64,000 nucleotides of DNA from Tetrastigma voinierianum (Eukaryota; Streptophyta; Magnoliopsida; Vitales; Vitaceae): positions 1-64,000 of the forward strand of contig JAEQBH010004116.1 in the NCBI GenBank assembly GCA_016808115.1, written 5' to 3'. The notes beneath the pieces are model-generated. The model worked only from the letters and a program-made list of their open reading frames with translations, was not told the DNA's origin and ran no database searches. The first letter of the stretch is position 1. Each line of letters opens with the position of its first letter. Shown piece after piece: positions 23,801-34,654 of the stretch. The position numbers and the translations under genes are program-made.

Positions 23801-23999
23801 TCGCCCCTTGGAGAGCCTTGCGAGCGGCGACAGCGGCAGATTCCTCATTGTAGGCCCCGTGACTTATAATATGTTGTTAGGGCCTCCTCCGCGCGGTAAA
23901 GCCATCGCCGTACCACGTGATAATCAAGTTCCCCAGCCATACGGGTAGTGATGATTCCGGGGAGATCAGCGGTAAGCCCGAGGAATGCTCTGCGGCCTC

Positions 24000-26205
24000 C
24001 ATGGCGAAGCGGTGTTAAGCGTGAATGTGGGCGAGCTTGACATGCGTGGCCAGGTGCCCACCCGACCGAGCCTTGAATAAGCGGAACGGTGTCATTTGGA
24101 TGTGACCGGGAACATCTACTTTATGTCGGCTCCCAGGCGAAAGATCTCCAGCCTCCTTACTTAGTTTTGAGACAAAATAGAGCGATCTTCGCATGGAAAC
24201 GGCGGACATGGGAGGAATTGATGAGTACCTGGTAGTGTTTGCTCATTTGAACACCAGCCCGCATCCTTCAAACCGGTCAAGCAAAGCGAAGGGAGCCGCG
24301 CTGAAAATGAAAAGCCATCAACGAGGAGTCGGCAAGCTCACTCCCAGCGGGAGCGATAAGGAGGTGGAGTATCTGAGTGGTTAGCCCGGCTTCGTGCCAG
24401 TAAGCAAATGGCAAGTGGCGACTCACGTATCGGCTTCCGCAGACATAAACAAAGCATGCCCAAGGGCTGACTTCCCTTTCTTAGAGGATCGACCTCATCG
24501 TGGACGCCATCGCTGGCTATGAACTTCGAGTTTATGGATGCAGCACCGTTGCAACCATATCGGTATGGACCAAACGACCCGAAAAGACCTCGTTCGATCG
24601 CGACGCGGGAACCTATTGTTATCGGGTGATGCCGTTTGGACTCAAGAACGCGGGAGCACTGGAGGTTGGTGAAGCCGGATGTTCGAGAGCGGATAGGGCG
24701 CAATTATGGAGGTATGCATAGGCGACATCTTTGAGTAAAATCCACCCGGCCGACCTTCACATCGCTCATCTCTCCGAAGCGTTCCAAATCCTAAGAAGTT
24801 ACAACATGAAGCTAAATCCAGCCAAGTGTGCCTTCGGCGTGTCAGCCGGAAAATTCCTGGGTTTCATAGTAAACCACCGGGGAATTGAGGCAAATCCAGA
24901 CAAGATAAAGGCGGTGCTCGACATGCCGCCACCCTCTGGTATAAAGGAAGTACAGCGCCTGACAGGAAGGATTGCGGCTTTAAGCCGGTTCGTATCCAGG
25001 GCAAGTGATAAATGCCAGCCTTTCTTCCAAGTTCTGAAGAAAGCCTTTCGATGGGATACAAAGTGTGAAGAAGCATTTCGGCTTTGAGAAACATACAAGT
25101 TCCCTCCCGTTCTAGTAAGTCCTAACTCGAAGGGGAGCTCCTTACTCTATACTTAGCCGTGTCGGACTTTTCTTGTGTCTCGTCGAGAGATAAAGAAGCG
25201 AGTTCGGCACCAGTTTACTATTGCGGTAGAGCTGGGGAATGGAGGAGGTGCAAGAATGGAAAAGTTAATTTTGGCTCTAGTAACCGTAGCTCGGAAGCTC
25301 CGCCCATATTTCCAGGCTCATACCATAGAAGTTCCAACGGAATACCCGATGAAACAAGTGTTGCATAAACCAGAGACCTCCGGAAGACTGATGAAGTGGG
25401 CCATAGAGTACACGGCGAGTTCGATGTTAGATACGGGCGCAATAAAGGGCAAGTCTTGGCCGACTTCATCATGGAGTTTACATCAGCGGAACCCGCTAAG
25501 GATGCCTAAGCAACTGACCTCTCCACTTGGAAACTCTCTGTAGATGGAGCTTGAGAGGCAGCGCAGAAGTGGAATGAGGTCTTATCTAACTTCCCGAAGG
25601 AATAGACATTAGTACGCACTCGATTTGGATTCCATGCTTCCAACAAACGAGCTAGGGTATGGGGCCGTCATAGCGAGCCTCAACCTCACCCACATTCAGT
25701 AGAAGTCGACCGGCTAGGAGGTCTCTGAGTGACTCAATTTGGTGGTCGGACAAATAGAAGATACCTCACAGGCCCGAAAAGTGAAAGGATGATTCTATAC
25801 CTCCAAAAAGTTTGTGACATATTAAAAAAGTTCGTGTTGGTTCAGGTCAAGCATGTCCCCCCCGGAGCGAGAGGGCTTCCGGCGGAACACGCAAAGCTAG
25901 CCTTGCCTCACGGAAGACCTCGTAGTCGACACCTATCAAATACCTGGCGGAACCCTCAATCGATCTCTATGGCGAAGTGGTTGCCCAGGTCGGGTCCAAA
26001 CCGACTTGGATGGAGCCCATTTGGGATTATATTATAGACGGAAGCCTACTAGACGACCCGAAAGAAGTGGCTAAAATAAGGGCGAGGTCTGCCAGGTTTA
26101 CCAATCACAAGGGAAGCCTCTACAAGTGAGGATTTTTCACACCTTTCCTTAAATGCATCAGGAGAAGATACCGAGTACGTGCTGAGAGAAGTACACGAGG
26201 GCATA
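24000..26205 (+). pseudogene. Tat reverse transcriptase and RNase H remnant (copy B)
   Basis: The finger/palm block 'GTYCYRVMPFGLKNAGA' starts at about 24608. The catalytic box near 24712 reads CIGD instead of YVDD. A clean 118-codon piece (24731-25087) carries 'NPAKCAFGVSAGKFLGFIV' and 'IKEVQRLTGRIAALSRFVS'. RNase H follows with 'YYCGRA' near 25220, 'MEKLILALVTVARKLRPYF' at 25257 and 'HKPETSGRLMKWAIE'. At about 26165 'EYVLREVHEGI' begins the integrase entry and is cut off by the Athila LTR. Confidence 0.85.
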
Positions 26206-26210
26206 TGTGA

Positions 26211-27345
26211 TGAGTGCCTAAAACACTCATATTATACTCGCGTCAGTCTACATTTTCCTGTTTATTTTAGAGTAATTTTATAGTTTTGTGACTAGAATGC
26301 GAGTTGATGTCTTTTGTGAATACGAGGGCATTGGGGTGAAAGAAGCGACGAAGCGGTCTGGAGCAAGTAGAGACAGCGATGAAATTGCACGTCACGTCGC
26401 GACGTCCCCACGTCGTGACGTCCTCACGTCGTGACACCACCACGTCGCGACGTCAGCTCGAAAATCTGCTCTCATCATTAAAAGCAAATTAGGGTTCAGA
26501 AATCGAGGGAGATCGGGAGGCACACGAGAGACGAGGCACGGGTTTCGAAGCGAGTGACAACGACCCGAGAAGTGCCGGGAGTGTAACGATTTTATTTTTC
26601 GTATATTTTTGGATCTTAGAACAATGTTTTCCTTATTAAACACTTTCATCCTTTCTTTCATTATGTTCTAGATCTCTTTCTAGGGTTACATCAAACCACA
26701 GTCAATGGATTAAAGTTTGAACTTTCATGTTATTCGATTGTTATTAATTTGTCCTTATCTACTCTGCTCACAATATTTCAATTATATGATAACATCAGGC
26801 CAATGTTAGCATAAGCACCTTTGGAATCAGAGATTCGAGAGATGAGGGTGATGGGGATCTGGGTAGAGTAGCCTTTTAGTCGGTCGGTTAATAGAATGTT
26901 AGAGACACGAAGGTGGTATCTGGGGTTAGAAACGTTTAAGCGTTTGAGTCAGAGTCGAGATAGAAGATATACTCGATTCTATTCACGAATGGCGGATATA
27001 TACCTCGAGAGAGGATATCTAGTAAACAAGATCACCTCGCCAATTGACATATATTACACAAATATATTAAGTAACACTATCTTGGAAAGTAATCCATTGA
27101 GCATTGATGAGGGCGATTATTACAGCGCCAACACCATTAAATCACTAGAATGCTTAGTTATAGTTTCCTTATTTGATTTTTATCCTAAAATCCTTTATTT
27201 AGATATTATGCAGCGAGAACCTACGTATTCAATTTACCTTTCCACGTGGATCGATATCCGTACTTTAAGTACAACATATTACTTGAGACTCTGCAGCGTG
27301 CACTTAACGCTTAGGCATTCATTTTATACAGCGTTTCGGCTGTCA
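26211..27345 (+). repeat. 5' LTR of the Athila-like element
   Basis: Begins TGAGTGCC (TGATGAGTGCC including the preceding bases) and ends CGGCTGTCA. It contains a 16-bp-period palindrome array at 26394-26453. About 1.1 kb, matching 33501-34650 with many differences. Confidence 0.8.
26394..26453. repeat. Four palindromes at exact 16-bp spacing in the Athila LTR
   Basis: ACGTCGCGACGT occurs at 26394 and 26442. ACGTCGTGACGT at 26410 and a closely similar ACGTCGTGACAC at 26426 lie between them. The starts are exactly 16 bp apart. The variants differ by a C-to-T change at CpG. Confidence 0.9.
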
Positions 27346-27351
27346 AGTTTT

Positions 27352-27368
27352 TGGCGCCGTTCTTGCAG
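27352..27368 (+). other. Primer-binding site of the Athila-like element
   Basis: TGGCGCCGTTCTTGCAG lies six bases after the LTR end. TGGCGCCGTT is the characteristic start of the Athila primer site. Confidence 0.75.
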
Positions 27369-27562
27369 AAGGTTTAAATTGATATGAGAAGTGAGCACAT
27401 AGATAATATTACGAGATTTTCTTTACTTTTGTTATTTTTTTACAGAGTGCGTGGTGGGTTTGTGGTTGTGTGTTATTGCGATCTGGGTTTCGTGGTGTCT
27501 GCGACTGACAAAACGAATTAATCAACACTTGTGTGATCTGAGCCGGAGAGACTTACGCGCAG

Positions 27563-29200
27563 TTGCGTAGGAAACGAGCGAGCGGTAGAACTTCAATAGT
27601 CATGGAAAACAGCGAAGAACGAATTTTGGCGTTAGACAAGCAGACCCGCAGAAGCGAAATAGAATCAAGCGCCCGGGCCATTTATACAACAGAGCGATCC
27701 TTACATGCTATTAGATGGGTTGTTTACCACCAGCGATTGTTGAACGGCGATCAGGTGACCCGCAGATTCAAGCAAACAATTTTGAATTGGTGGTCACGAT
27801 CTGAGATCTTGGAGACATGTTGTTCATGGTACCCATGAGAATCGAACATGCATTTTGACTAACTTCCTCGAAGTTTGCGATACCATCAAGTATAACGGAG
27901 TCAGAAAAGCCACTAAGACTACGGTTATTCCCTTTCCTAGGATAGAGCCAAGCATTGGCTAACGATCGGCTCACGAGATTCCATTGCTACATGGGCAATT
28001 GGTACAAAAGTTTTTGACCCGAGTTCTTTCCGCAACCGAAGGTGCACAACGTGCGAGATCGATACGTTCGGTTAACTAGAGGAGAACACGGCGGAGGCAT
28101 GGGACGGGTTCATGGATATTGTAGTGTCCTCACTGCAGGCTAGCCCGGATAGGATCGCGAGTCCGCACCTTCCTGATGGTGCGAGAAATCTGGCGATGAT
28201 GATAGATGCCTCGATTTGGAGGATCATTGATGAAGAAAACCACGAGACCCGGGCGTATGAGATGGAAGATCTTTGCAGCCAACACTAATCGATGGCCTAG
28301 AGAAGAGCTACACCCATTAAACACGGTGGGTAGCACGAACAATGGTCTCAACAATCCCGGTAAATCATGTGACTCGGTGACCTCATGACTAAATAGGCGA
28401 GGAGCAGCGCCATGCCATTCGAGACCACTCCATGGGAGTTGTGTGGTGCAGCGGAGGCGACATAGTAGTGTGGAATGTCGGTCAAATCCTTCGATTGGAG
28501 CAAGCCCGGTGTGTCCGGGTTCGGTCGAATCAACCAGCGGCAAGAGGGCCGTATGGAAACAATTCTGAGAATCGAGAATCGGGGACAAGGATGAAGTAAC
28601 AATCGAACCGAATAATCAAAACAACGAGGTATGGTGGCGAAGCAATCGAGCGATGCATATTCGAGCGAGGAGCTAATGAACCACCTCTGAAAAGAAGAGT
28701 GGATTTAGAGCAAGCTCTGCACTGAATGTGCGTCTCATTCGCGTTCATGAATGAAATTTAAGGCGAACTATCGGCGACAATCAACCCGGTTAAAGCATTA
28801 AGCGGCACGGCCTAAGGAGTTTGGGCACAAATGGGCCCCGAATGGCAAGCTTACTTCTGAGAAGGCAACGAGGTTCACTACCAGAAGCAATTGAGAGAGG
28901 CAAGCCCTAGAGGAGAAGGGAAAGAATCTTTGAAGGCCATCCTACAGGAGTGGAAGAGAATTGGAAAACTTGGGGCCACAACCCGGTGTCACGAGAACTA
29001 GAAATGGGTGATAAAAGCACCTCAAGGTGGAATAGGTGACATTGAAAGATGGATAGATCAAGTCATCGTGAGAGGAACAACGAAACGAGGCAAAAGCAGA
29101 TGGAACTGTCATACCAATCCAGAGTACCCTCGGAGGTTGAAGAAGGTAAATTGGAGAAGCCGGTTCGCAAAAGTTTCTTGACATCTTGAGAAACTACATA
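27563..29200 (+). pseudogene. Athila gag pseudogene
   Basis: An opening frame of 91 codons runs from 27563. The conserved gag centre follows in other frames: 'LTNFLEVCDTIKYNGVRK' from about 27858, 'ATWAQLVQKFLTR' from about 27989 and 'AEAWDRFMDIV' from about 28090. Together these match the Athila gag order. The remainder to 29200 is gag C-terminal sequence with no clear motif. At least three frame changes are needed to read through. Confidence 0.75.
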
Positions 29201-29329
29201 TTAATATACCATTTTGGAAGCATTAGAATATGCCAGGTTATGTGAAATTCATGAAAAGATCTTGGCAAGTAAGAAGAAATTGGAAGAGTATGGGACCATT
29301 GCCTTAGCCCGGGGAATGCGGTGCCATCT

Positions 29330-29830
29330 GCGAAAGAAACTTCGAGAACTTCAGGATCAGGGTAAATTTGCTATCTTGGATTCTCTATAGGGAATCGGTG
29401 TCGGAGAAGCCTTATGTGACTTGGGAAGCGAGCATCGACTTGATGCCACTCTCGTGTTTAAAGGCTAAAATTGGGAGAACAGAAATCAACCTGTCAGTCT
29501 ACAACTTGCGAGGATAGGTCATACCAACACCCTCGGTATAGTCGAAGAATAACAAGTAAAAGTTGGTAAATTCGTCCTTCGATGGAGCTTTGTCGTTACG
29601 GACATGGAAGAAGGCGACTCGGTCCCCATCATACTTGGTAGACCTTTCTAGCCAGGAAAAGCTCAAATCAATGTCGAGCGAACTCAAGCGAGTCCAAGGA
29701 GAGCAGAGATCACTTTCCATGTCTTCCAACCCACGAAGCCGAGATGGCGGTCAAATGAGGCCATCTCATGACTTAATTTACGAGAGAGTTTGCGAGGCGA
29801 TGCGAAAAACTTCGAGGGGATAAGCCTATG
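29330..29830 (+). pseudogene. Athila protease remnant
   Basis: 'ALCDLG' near 29410, followed after a one-base slip by 'SIDLMPLS', marks the active-site region. 'LGIVEE', 'VKVGKFVL' and 'DMEEGDSVPIILGRPF' (to about 29655) follow as in Athila protease. The slip lies in GGAAGCG, where one extra A breaks the frame. After about 29830 the expected RT does not follow. Confidence 0.75.
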
Positions 29831-29879
29831 GCGCACGAAAGACACGAGGAAGGGCAAAGGGTGTGAAACGAAGAATATT

Positions 29880-30130
29880 TCATCCACCTTGAACATAGAT
29901 TGTGAGCATTATAGAGGATATAAGCATTTGATTCCTTCATTCATGAGCACATTGAGTTTTCGAGGTCGATCGAGGCTAACGACATTAAACATAGCGCTTC
30001 TTGGAGAGCAGCGGTTTCTAAAACTTTGTTTTAAGTTTAAGTTCTCTTGTTGTTTTCGAAATTTTTCGATTTCTAATTTGCATTCGCGTCGGTGTTTACG
30101 CTGTTGGTTTAATTTTCAGGAGCCGGCAGT
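29880..30130 (+). pseudogene. Athila pol 3' end (after the RT-integrase deletion)
   Basis: 'GHRLKHY'-like coding (about 29895-29925) and the nucleotide block GCTAACGACATTAAACATAG..CGCTTCTTGG (29976-30005) match the standard end of Athila/gypsy pol, where the coding runs out just after integrase. Protease sequence ends only 50-100 bp upstream, so the whole RT-RNase H-integrase section is absent. Confidence 0.6.
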
Positions 30131-30242
30131 GTAGGTACGAGGCTTGCAGAGTGTTCAAAGTCCAAAAGGGAAGTTTACAAGTGGAGAGTTCTCGAAAAAT
30201 TGGGGTGTGAGTAGATAAAATCTCTTGGGAGCCCTTCTCTGC

Positions 30243-30545
30243 CACGTCGCGACGTGAGATTTCACGTCGCGACGTCATTTTTGAAGCCCTGTCACGTCGC
30301 GACGTGGATTCTCACGTCGCGACGTCATTTTTGAAGCCCTCTGTCACGTCGCGACGTGGATTCTCACGTCGCGACGTCATTTTGAAAGCTCTACGCCCGC
30401 GTCGGCGTGGAATTCTCCCGCGTCAGCGGCGTCATTTGGTCATTTACTGCGCCCGCGTCGCGGCGCGTGGTCCGCGCGTCGCGGCGTCATTTGGTCTTGT
30501 CCTGCGCCCTGTCGCGGCGTGAACGCCGCGTCGCGGCGTGGCCTG
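30243..30545. repeat. Tandem array of CpG-rich palindromes
   Basis: Three ~50-bp units start at 30243, 30293 and 30345. Each holds two copies of the 12-bp palindrome ACGTCGCGACGT, 20 bp apart, followed by a CATTTT.GAAGC spacer. At the first position of each unit the palindrome extends to 14 bp, CACGTCGCGACGTG. Three further units to 30541 are diverged versions (GCGTCGCGGCGT type). The array lies about 400 bp before the 3' ORF. Confidence 0.9.
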
Positions 30546-30951
30546 TTTAGCCCGAATGGTTCACTTTCCACCTTCACCGTACGACTCTTTACTCTGAAAT
30601 CCTAGCGCCTCTGCATCCCAGCCTTCACCGGACCTGTCGGAGCTCTCATCACACTGGTCGGAGACCACCTCCTTTGCTTTCGTAGACCATTGTAAGTCTG
30701 CCCTCGTTAATTCGGTTTGGGTCATAGTGGCATCCCCACCAGCATTGTGCCCAGATTCTATTAGTCTGGAGTAGTTTAGGGTTCATTGTTGCTTCCGCGT
30801 AGTCTAGAATTGTAGGCCCTCATTTTGGGTCGGCCTAGGTTCCTTAGGATCTCTGAGTCGCATTTAGGTTTTGTGGAATCCTTAGATAGTTATTAGTTGT
30901 TTTGTGGTGCACATTAGGTGTTTGATTTTTTTCTTCTTTGTCTAGGTTAGT

Positions 30952-32240
30952 ATGTCGGGCAAGAGGCAGAAGTTGCCTGCCAAGCGGAGTCGGCCCAGCG
31001 AGGACCCGACTCCCACGTTCGATGCCTCGAGGTTTGTAAATGCGAGTGTCGCCGATCGGTTTGGCATCATTGCAAAATGGATTTCAGCCGTCAAGGAGAG
31101 GGGTTTCATCACCTGACGATTTCTTCATAAGACAATTGCGAATAAGGATGGCGTGCTATACCAGCCCCTCGTCCGGCGTGATGGCGTAGTGCGCGGTACA
31201 CGCCCGACCTCGCCTCCCGTGTCCTCAAGGTCGGGGTGCGAGGTGTGATGATCGACCGGTGCGGTCGATCAATAGTATGGCACAGAACATGTCCCACGGG
31301 TTTCCTTTGATCAGCTCCGCTTGAGCATCCGACTACCATGAGTCATTCGTATTGACCAAGGCCAGGGTGATGGAGGATCAACGGTGCGGGCCATGCGGTC
31401 GATTTCAAGGCGAGCATTTGGCTACATTCCCGAAGGTTTGGCACCATTTCATCACCGGCGTCTTATCCAGACGGCGAATGTGTGTGGTGACCGCCCAACG
31501 TTCCTGCAACCGCCATTATCAAGATATACCATTCGATGTAGGGCAAGTTATAGAGGGATGCGATCCTCCTGACAGAATGCGAAAATAGACTGGGACACCG
31601 CACCACGATGTTGGCTTGTGCAAACAAGCGGGGTATACTGGGCGACAACGACACTTGGCTCCACCCTATAAAAGCCATATCTGTCAAGCGGGATACACGG
31701 GTGTCCACGCGGCACACGAGGACCTACGATTCAAGGTCCACGCGAGCCCACCGGACGAGGACGAGCTTTATGAGTATCGGGCTCGTTATGGATCCCTGGG
31801 CGATCCCCGGGGAGACCTTGGCCAGTCCTCGTCCCAGCCACCTCCACCACCATCCCGACCACCCCTCCACCACCTCCCAGGCCGGCCGGGGCGGCCACTC
31901 CTCCTAGTCCTTCACCAGATCTTGAGGACCCGGTGCTCGCGCTCACTGAGCGTTTTGACGCCTTCTGGGATGAGACCCAGGAGCACCGAGTCCTCGTTAC
32001 CCAGGACATGGAGGCGTTGCGTGCTGATATGCGGACAGTCCTGGCCAATCAGGCCATCATCCTCGGCCGGCGACAATCTTATCTGCGAGCCGGCTCGCCC
32101 GACTCTTGGCTTTTCACCGACCTCCACCACCTCTACCGCGGTGATGACCGGGGGAGTTCCGCTTCCCTCTATGTTTTTGTCTTACGGTGGGACCAGCGGA
32201 TGTTTTGTTGGGGGAGGGATTTGGTGATCGGATACCGCAT
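30952..32240 (+). pseudogene. Athila-type 3' ORF (function unknown), broken
   Basis: The ATG at 30952 opens a basic N-terminus (SGKRQKLPAKR), then 'FDASRFVNASVADRFGII' and 'ERGF', the signature of the protein encoded downstream of pol in Athila elements. A stop follows at about 31116. Later pieces in other frames include 'LACANKRG' (31609) and, near 31930-32070, an acidic, coiled-coil-like end (LTERFDAFWDETQEHRVLVT). A Pro-rich stretch lies at about 31790-31900. The protein's role is not known; some call it env-like. An ~0.4-kb CpG-rich leader lies in front of it. Confidence 0.65.
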
Positions 32241-33500
32241 GTTTTGTTTATTGTGTTTTGGTTTTATTGAGATTAGTATTTTAGTGTGTTCGGCATATTA
32301 GTGTGTTTTGTTTCGGTTTATTTTTACATCGCACTTTCATTTCATTAGTCATGTGTTAGTTGTTTGATTATATTTTAGGACATTCTTGCTTGTAGGGAAT
32401 TGCATACATGAGTGCCATGTTGAAAATCGAGGTTCAATTTTGGATCGAGCTCACTATAACCTGTTCAATTTGCATACATTTGCTCGATGCTCAGAATTGT
32501 ATGAATAGCTGAAAAGGGCTAGTAATCAATCCCAGTCAAGAAACCGCCTCAAAACCCTATCACACCCACACACTAGTGACTTTCGTGCAGGGCGCATACA
32601 AGTGCCGAACTAACTACTAAAGTTCGATCAACCTAGGAGATTCGAACCATTCAAGGATGTGGGACACCTAATCAAAAGAGGATTACATCGAGCCCCAACC
32701 AAAAAGAGAAAATACAAAAACAATAGAAAAAAAAAAAAAGAGAAAAAGAAAAAGAAACATGACAAAAATAGGTATATGCATAGGAATGTTCGATCATCCA
32801 ATCTAATCCCTACGCTCCGAGGCCTATCAAAGCTTCCAATGCCCTGGCAGCCAACCCGGTCGAGTCATTGACTCCCCCACCGCCCGCACGGGACAAGATG
32901 GATCATTCACGCAACCTAGACCTTGAGCTTCCTGGTTGAGTGTTCTGGGTGGTTTGAAGGAATTGAATGCATGGTGCCCTTAACCAACCTGTGGGGAGTC
33001 ACCAACGTGATCCCCATGTAGAACACCTCCGACCAAAAACTTCTCGCACTCAGCCCCCATTGTGTTTCTTCTTAGGCACACAGGAACTCTCTAGCATGAG
33101 AACATGAATAAATGGGGTGTGTTCCTTTATCCTTTCCTCCTAGTTAGCTTCTTCCTAATAGGCAGCCAGCTTAAGCTCGGGGGTATTTAACTCAGGCATA
33201 TATACTGGAAGTCACTCTATTATGCATTACAGGGATTTTGGGAAAGGTCGTTTGAACACCATGTGGATTGATGCACTAGTCGCCCACCTATCTCACTCAA
33301 GCCACCGAAAGTCAAATATCTCAGATGCCTTTATCGAACATTGAGAAACAAAGGTATGTGAAACGTCACCAAATTGATCCTCTATTTTCAAAGATGTGCA
33401 TTACATCGTATTAGTGGAGTTACATTTATGTCAGGTGTGTCCCGTCTAGGCTGTCCGCCTCTGCTTTCTTGAGGACAAGCAAGAAACTAAGTTTGCAGGA
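32241..33500 (+). other. Athila 3' non-coding tail
   Basis: No gene. It ends TTGAGGACAAGCAAGAAACT..TTTGCAGGA just before the 3' LTR, the degraded polypurine context of Athila. A (GAAAAA)-rich run lies at 32705-32765. Confidence 0.6.
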
Positions 33501-34650
33501 TGAGTGCCTTCAAAACACTCATATTATACTCGCCGCCTACATTTCGCATTTTAGAGTAATTTTATAGTTTTTGTGACTAGAATGAACGATGTCTTTTGTG
33601 AATGCAGAGCATCGGGTGAAAAGAGCAAAGAATCTAGGAAGCGCATTTTGGAGCAAATGGAACAAGGCGATGAAGTACTGGCCACGCCGCTACGCCCCAT
33701 CGCCGTGACGTCGCCCTCACGCCGTGTGACACCACCACGCGCTTTCGCACGCCAAAATCGCCTCATCATTAAAAGCAAATTAGTGGTTCGTAAATTCCGA
33801 GAGGAGAGGATCGGCGCACACACGAACAGAGGCAATGTGTTTCGGGAGCGTGGAGTGACACCGACTTTGAGGAAGTGCTCCTAGAATTGTAAATCGATTT
33901 TCATTTTTCGAGATATTTTTGATCTTAGAACAATGTTTTTCCTTAGTTAAAACACTTTCTCTCTCTATCCTTTCTTTCATTATGTTCTAGATCTCTTTCT
34001 AGGGTTACATCAAACCCTGTCACATACAATGGATTAAAGTTTGAACTTTCATGTTATTCAATTGTTATTAATTTGTCATATCTACTCTATACCTGTATTT
34101 CAATTATATGATAACATCCGGCCAATGTTAGCATAAGCACACTGGAGATCCGAGATTCGAGAGATGAGGGTATCATTCAGATCCGGCAGAGTAGCCTTTA
34201 GTCGATCGTGCTTAATAGAGATATTCCGAACCCCAAGTGGTATCTCGAAGTTAGAACATTTAAGCACTCTAAGGTCTAGGAAATGCAGATAGAAAGATAT
34301 ACCCCATTCTATTCACGAGATAGGCTGACATACTCTCGAGAGAGGATATCTCAAAACAAGATCACCTCGCCAATTGGGACATATATTACAAATATATATA
34401 TAATACTTATCTTTTAGAGAAAGTAATCCATTGAACTGATAGGGGGCGATTTAACCTTGTGCGCCAACAATTATTAATTCACTAGAATCAATAACTTAGT
34501 TATAGTTTCTTTTATTTGATTTTTATCCTAAAACTTTATTTAGATATCGTCTGAAAGCGTAACCTCCGTATTCAATTTCAGTTTTCCTGATCTGAAGATT
34601 CAATTTCGCAAGTAAAATATATTATTTGCCACATGCAAATTTGCAGATTT
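33501..34650 (+). repeat. 3' LTR of the Athila-like element
   Basis: Direct repeat of 26211-27345. The right end is blurred; Tat integrase sequence resumes at about 34655. The palindrome array of the 5' LTR is replaced here by diverged CG-rich sequence (33678-33755). Confidence 0.75.
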
Positions 34651-34654
34651 TTGT

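Larger units (their letters stand above)
26211..34650 (+). mobile_element. Athila-like Ty3/gypsy element lacking RT and integrase
   Basis: Direct repeats at 26211-27345 and 33501 to about 34650 share TGAGTGCC at their start, an AACACTCATATTATACTCGC block, and TCTAGATCTCTTTCTAGGGT further in. The primer site TGGCGCCGTT follows the 5' LTR, as in Athila. Gag and protease are recognisable. A short stretch equal to the end of pol follows, then palindrome arrays, an Athila-type 3' ORF and a non-coding tail. The 2.5-3 kb for RT, RNase H and integrase are missing. The element sits inside Tat copy B and shares its orientation. The right boundary is uncertain by about 20 bp. Confidence 0.8.

Noticed and set aside
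26388..26661. Minus-strand open frame over the LTR palindromes
   Set aside because: Driven by the CGTCG repeats; no protein feature and no conservation in the other LTR.
30243..30545. CRISPR-like array
   Set aside because: Units are contiguous palindromes with similar spacers, inside a plant retrotransposon; there are no unique spacers and no cas genes.
31616..32227. 203-codon open frame on the plus strand
   Set aside because: It overlaps the Athila 3' ORF region in a different frame and is Pro/Ser/Thr-rich from GC-rich sequence. The recognised blocks lie in other frames.
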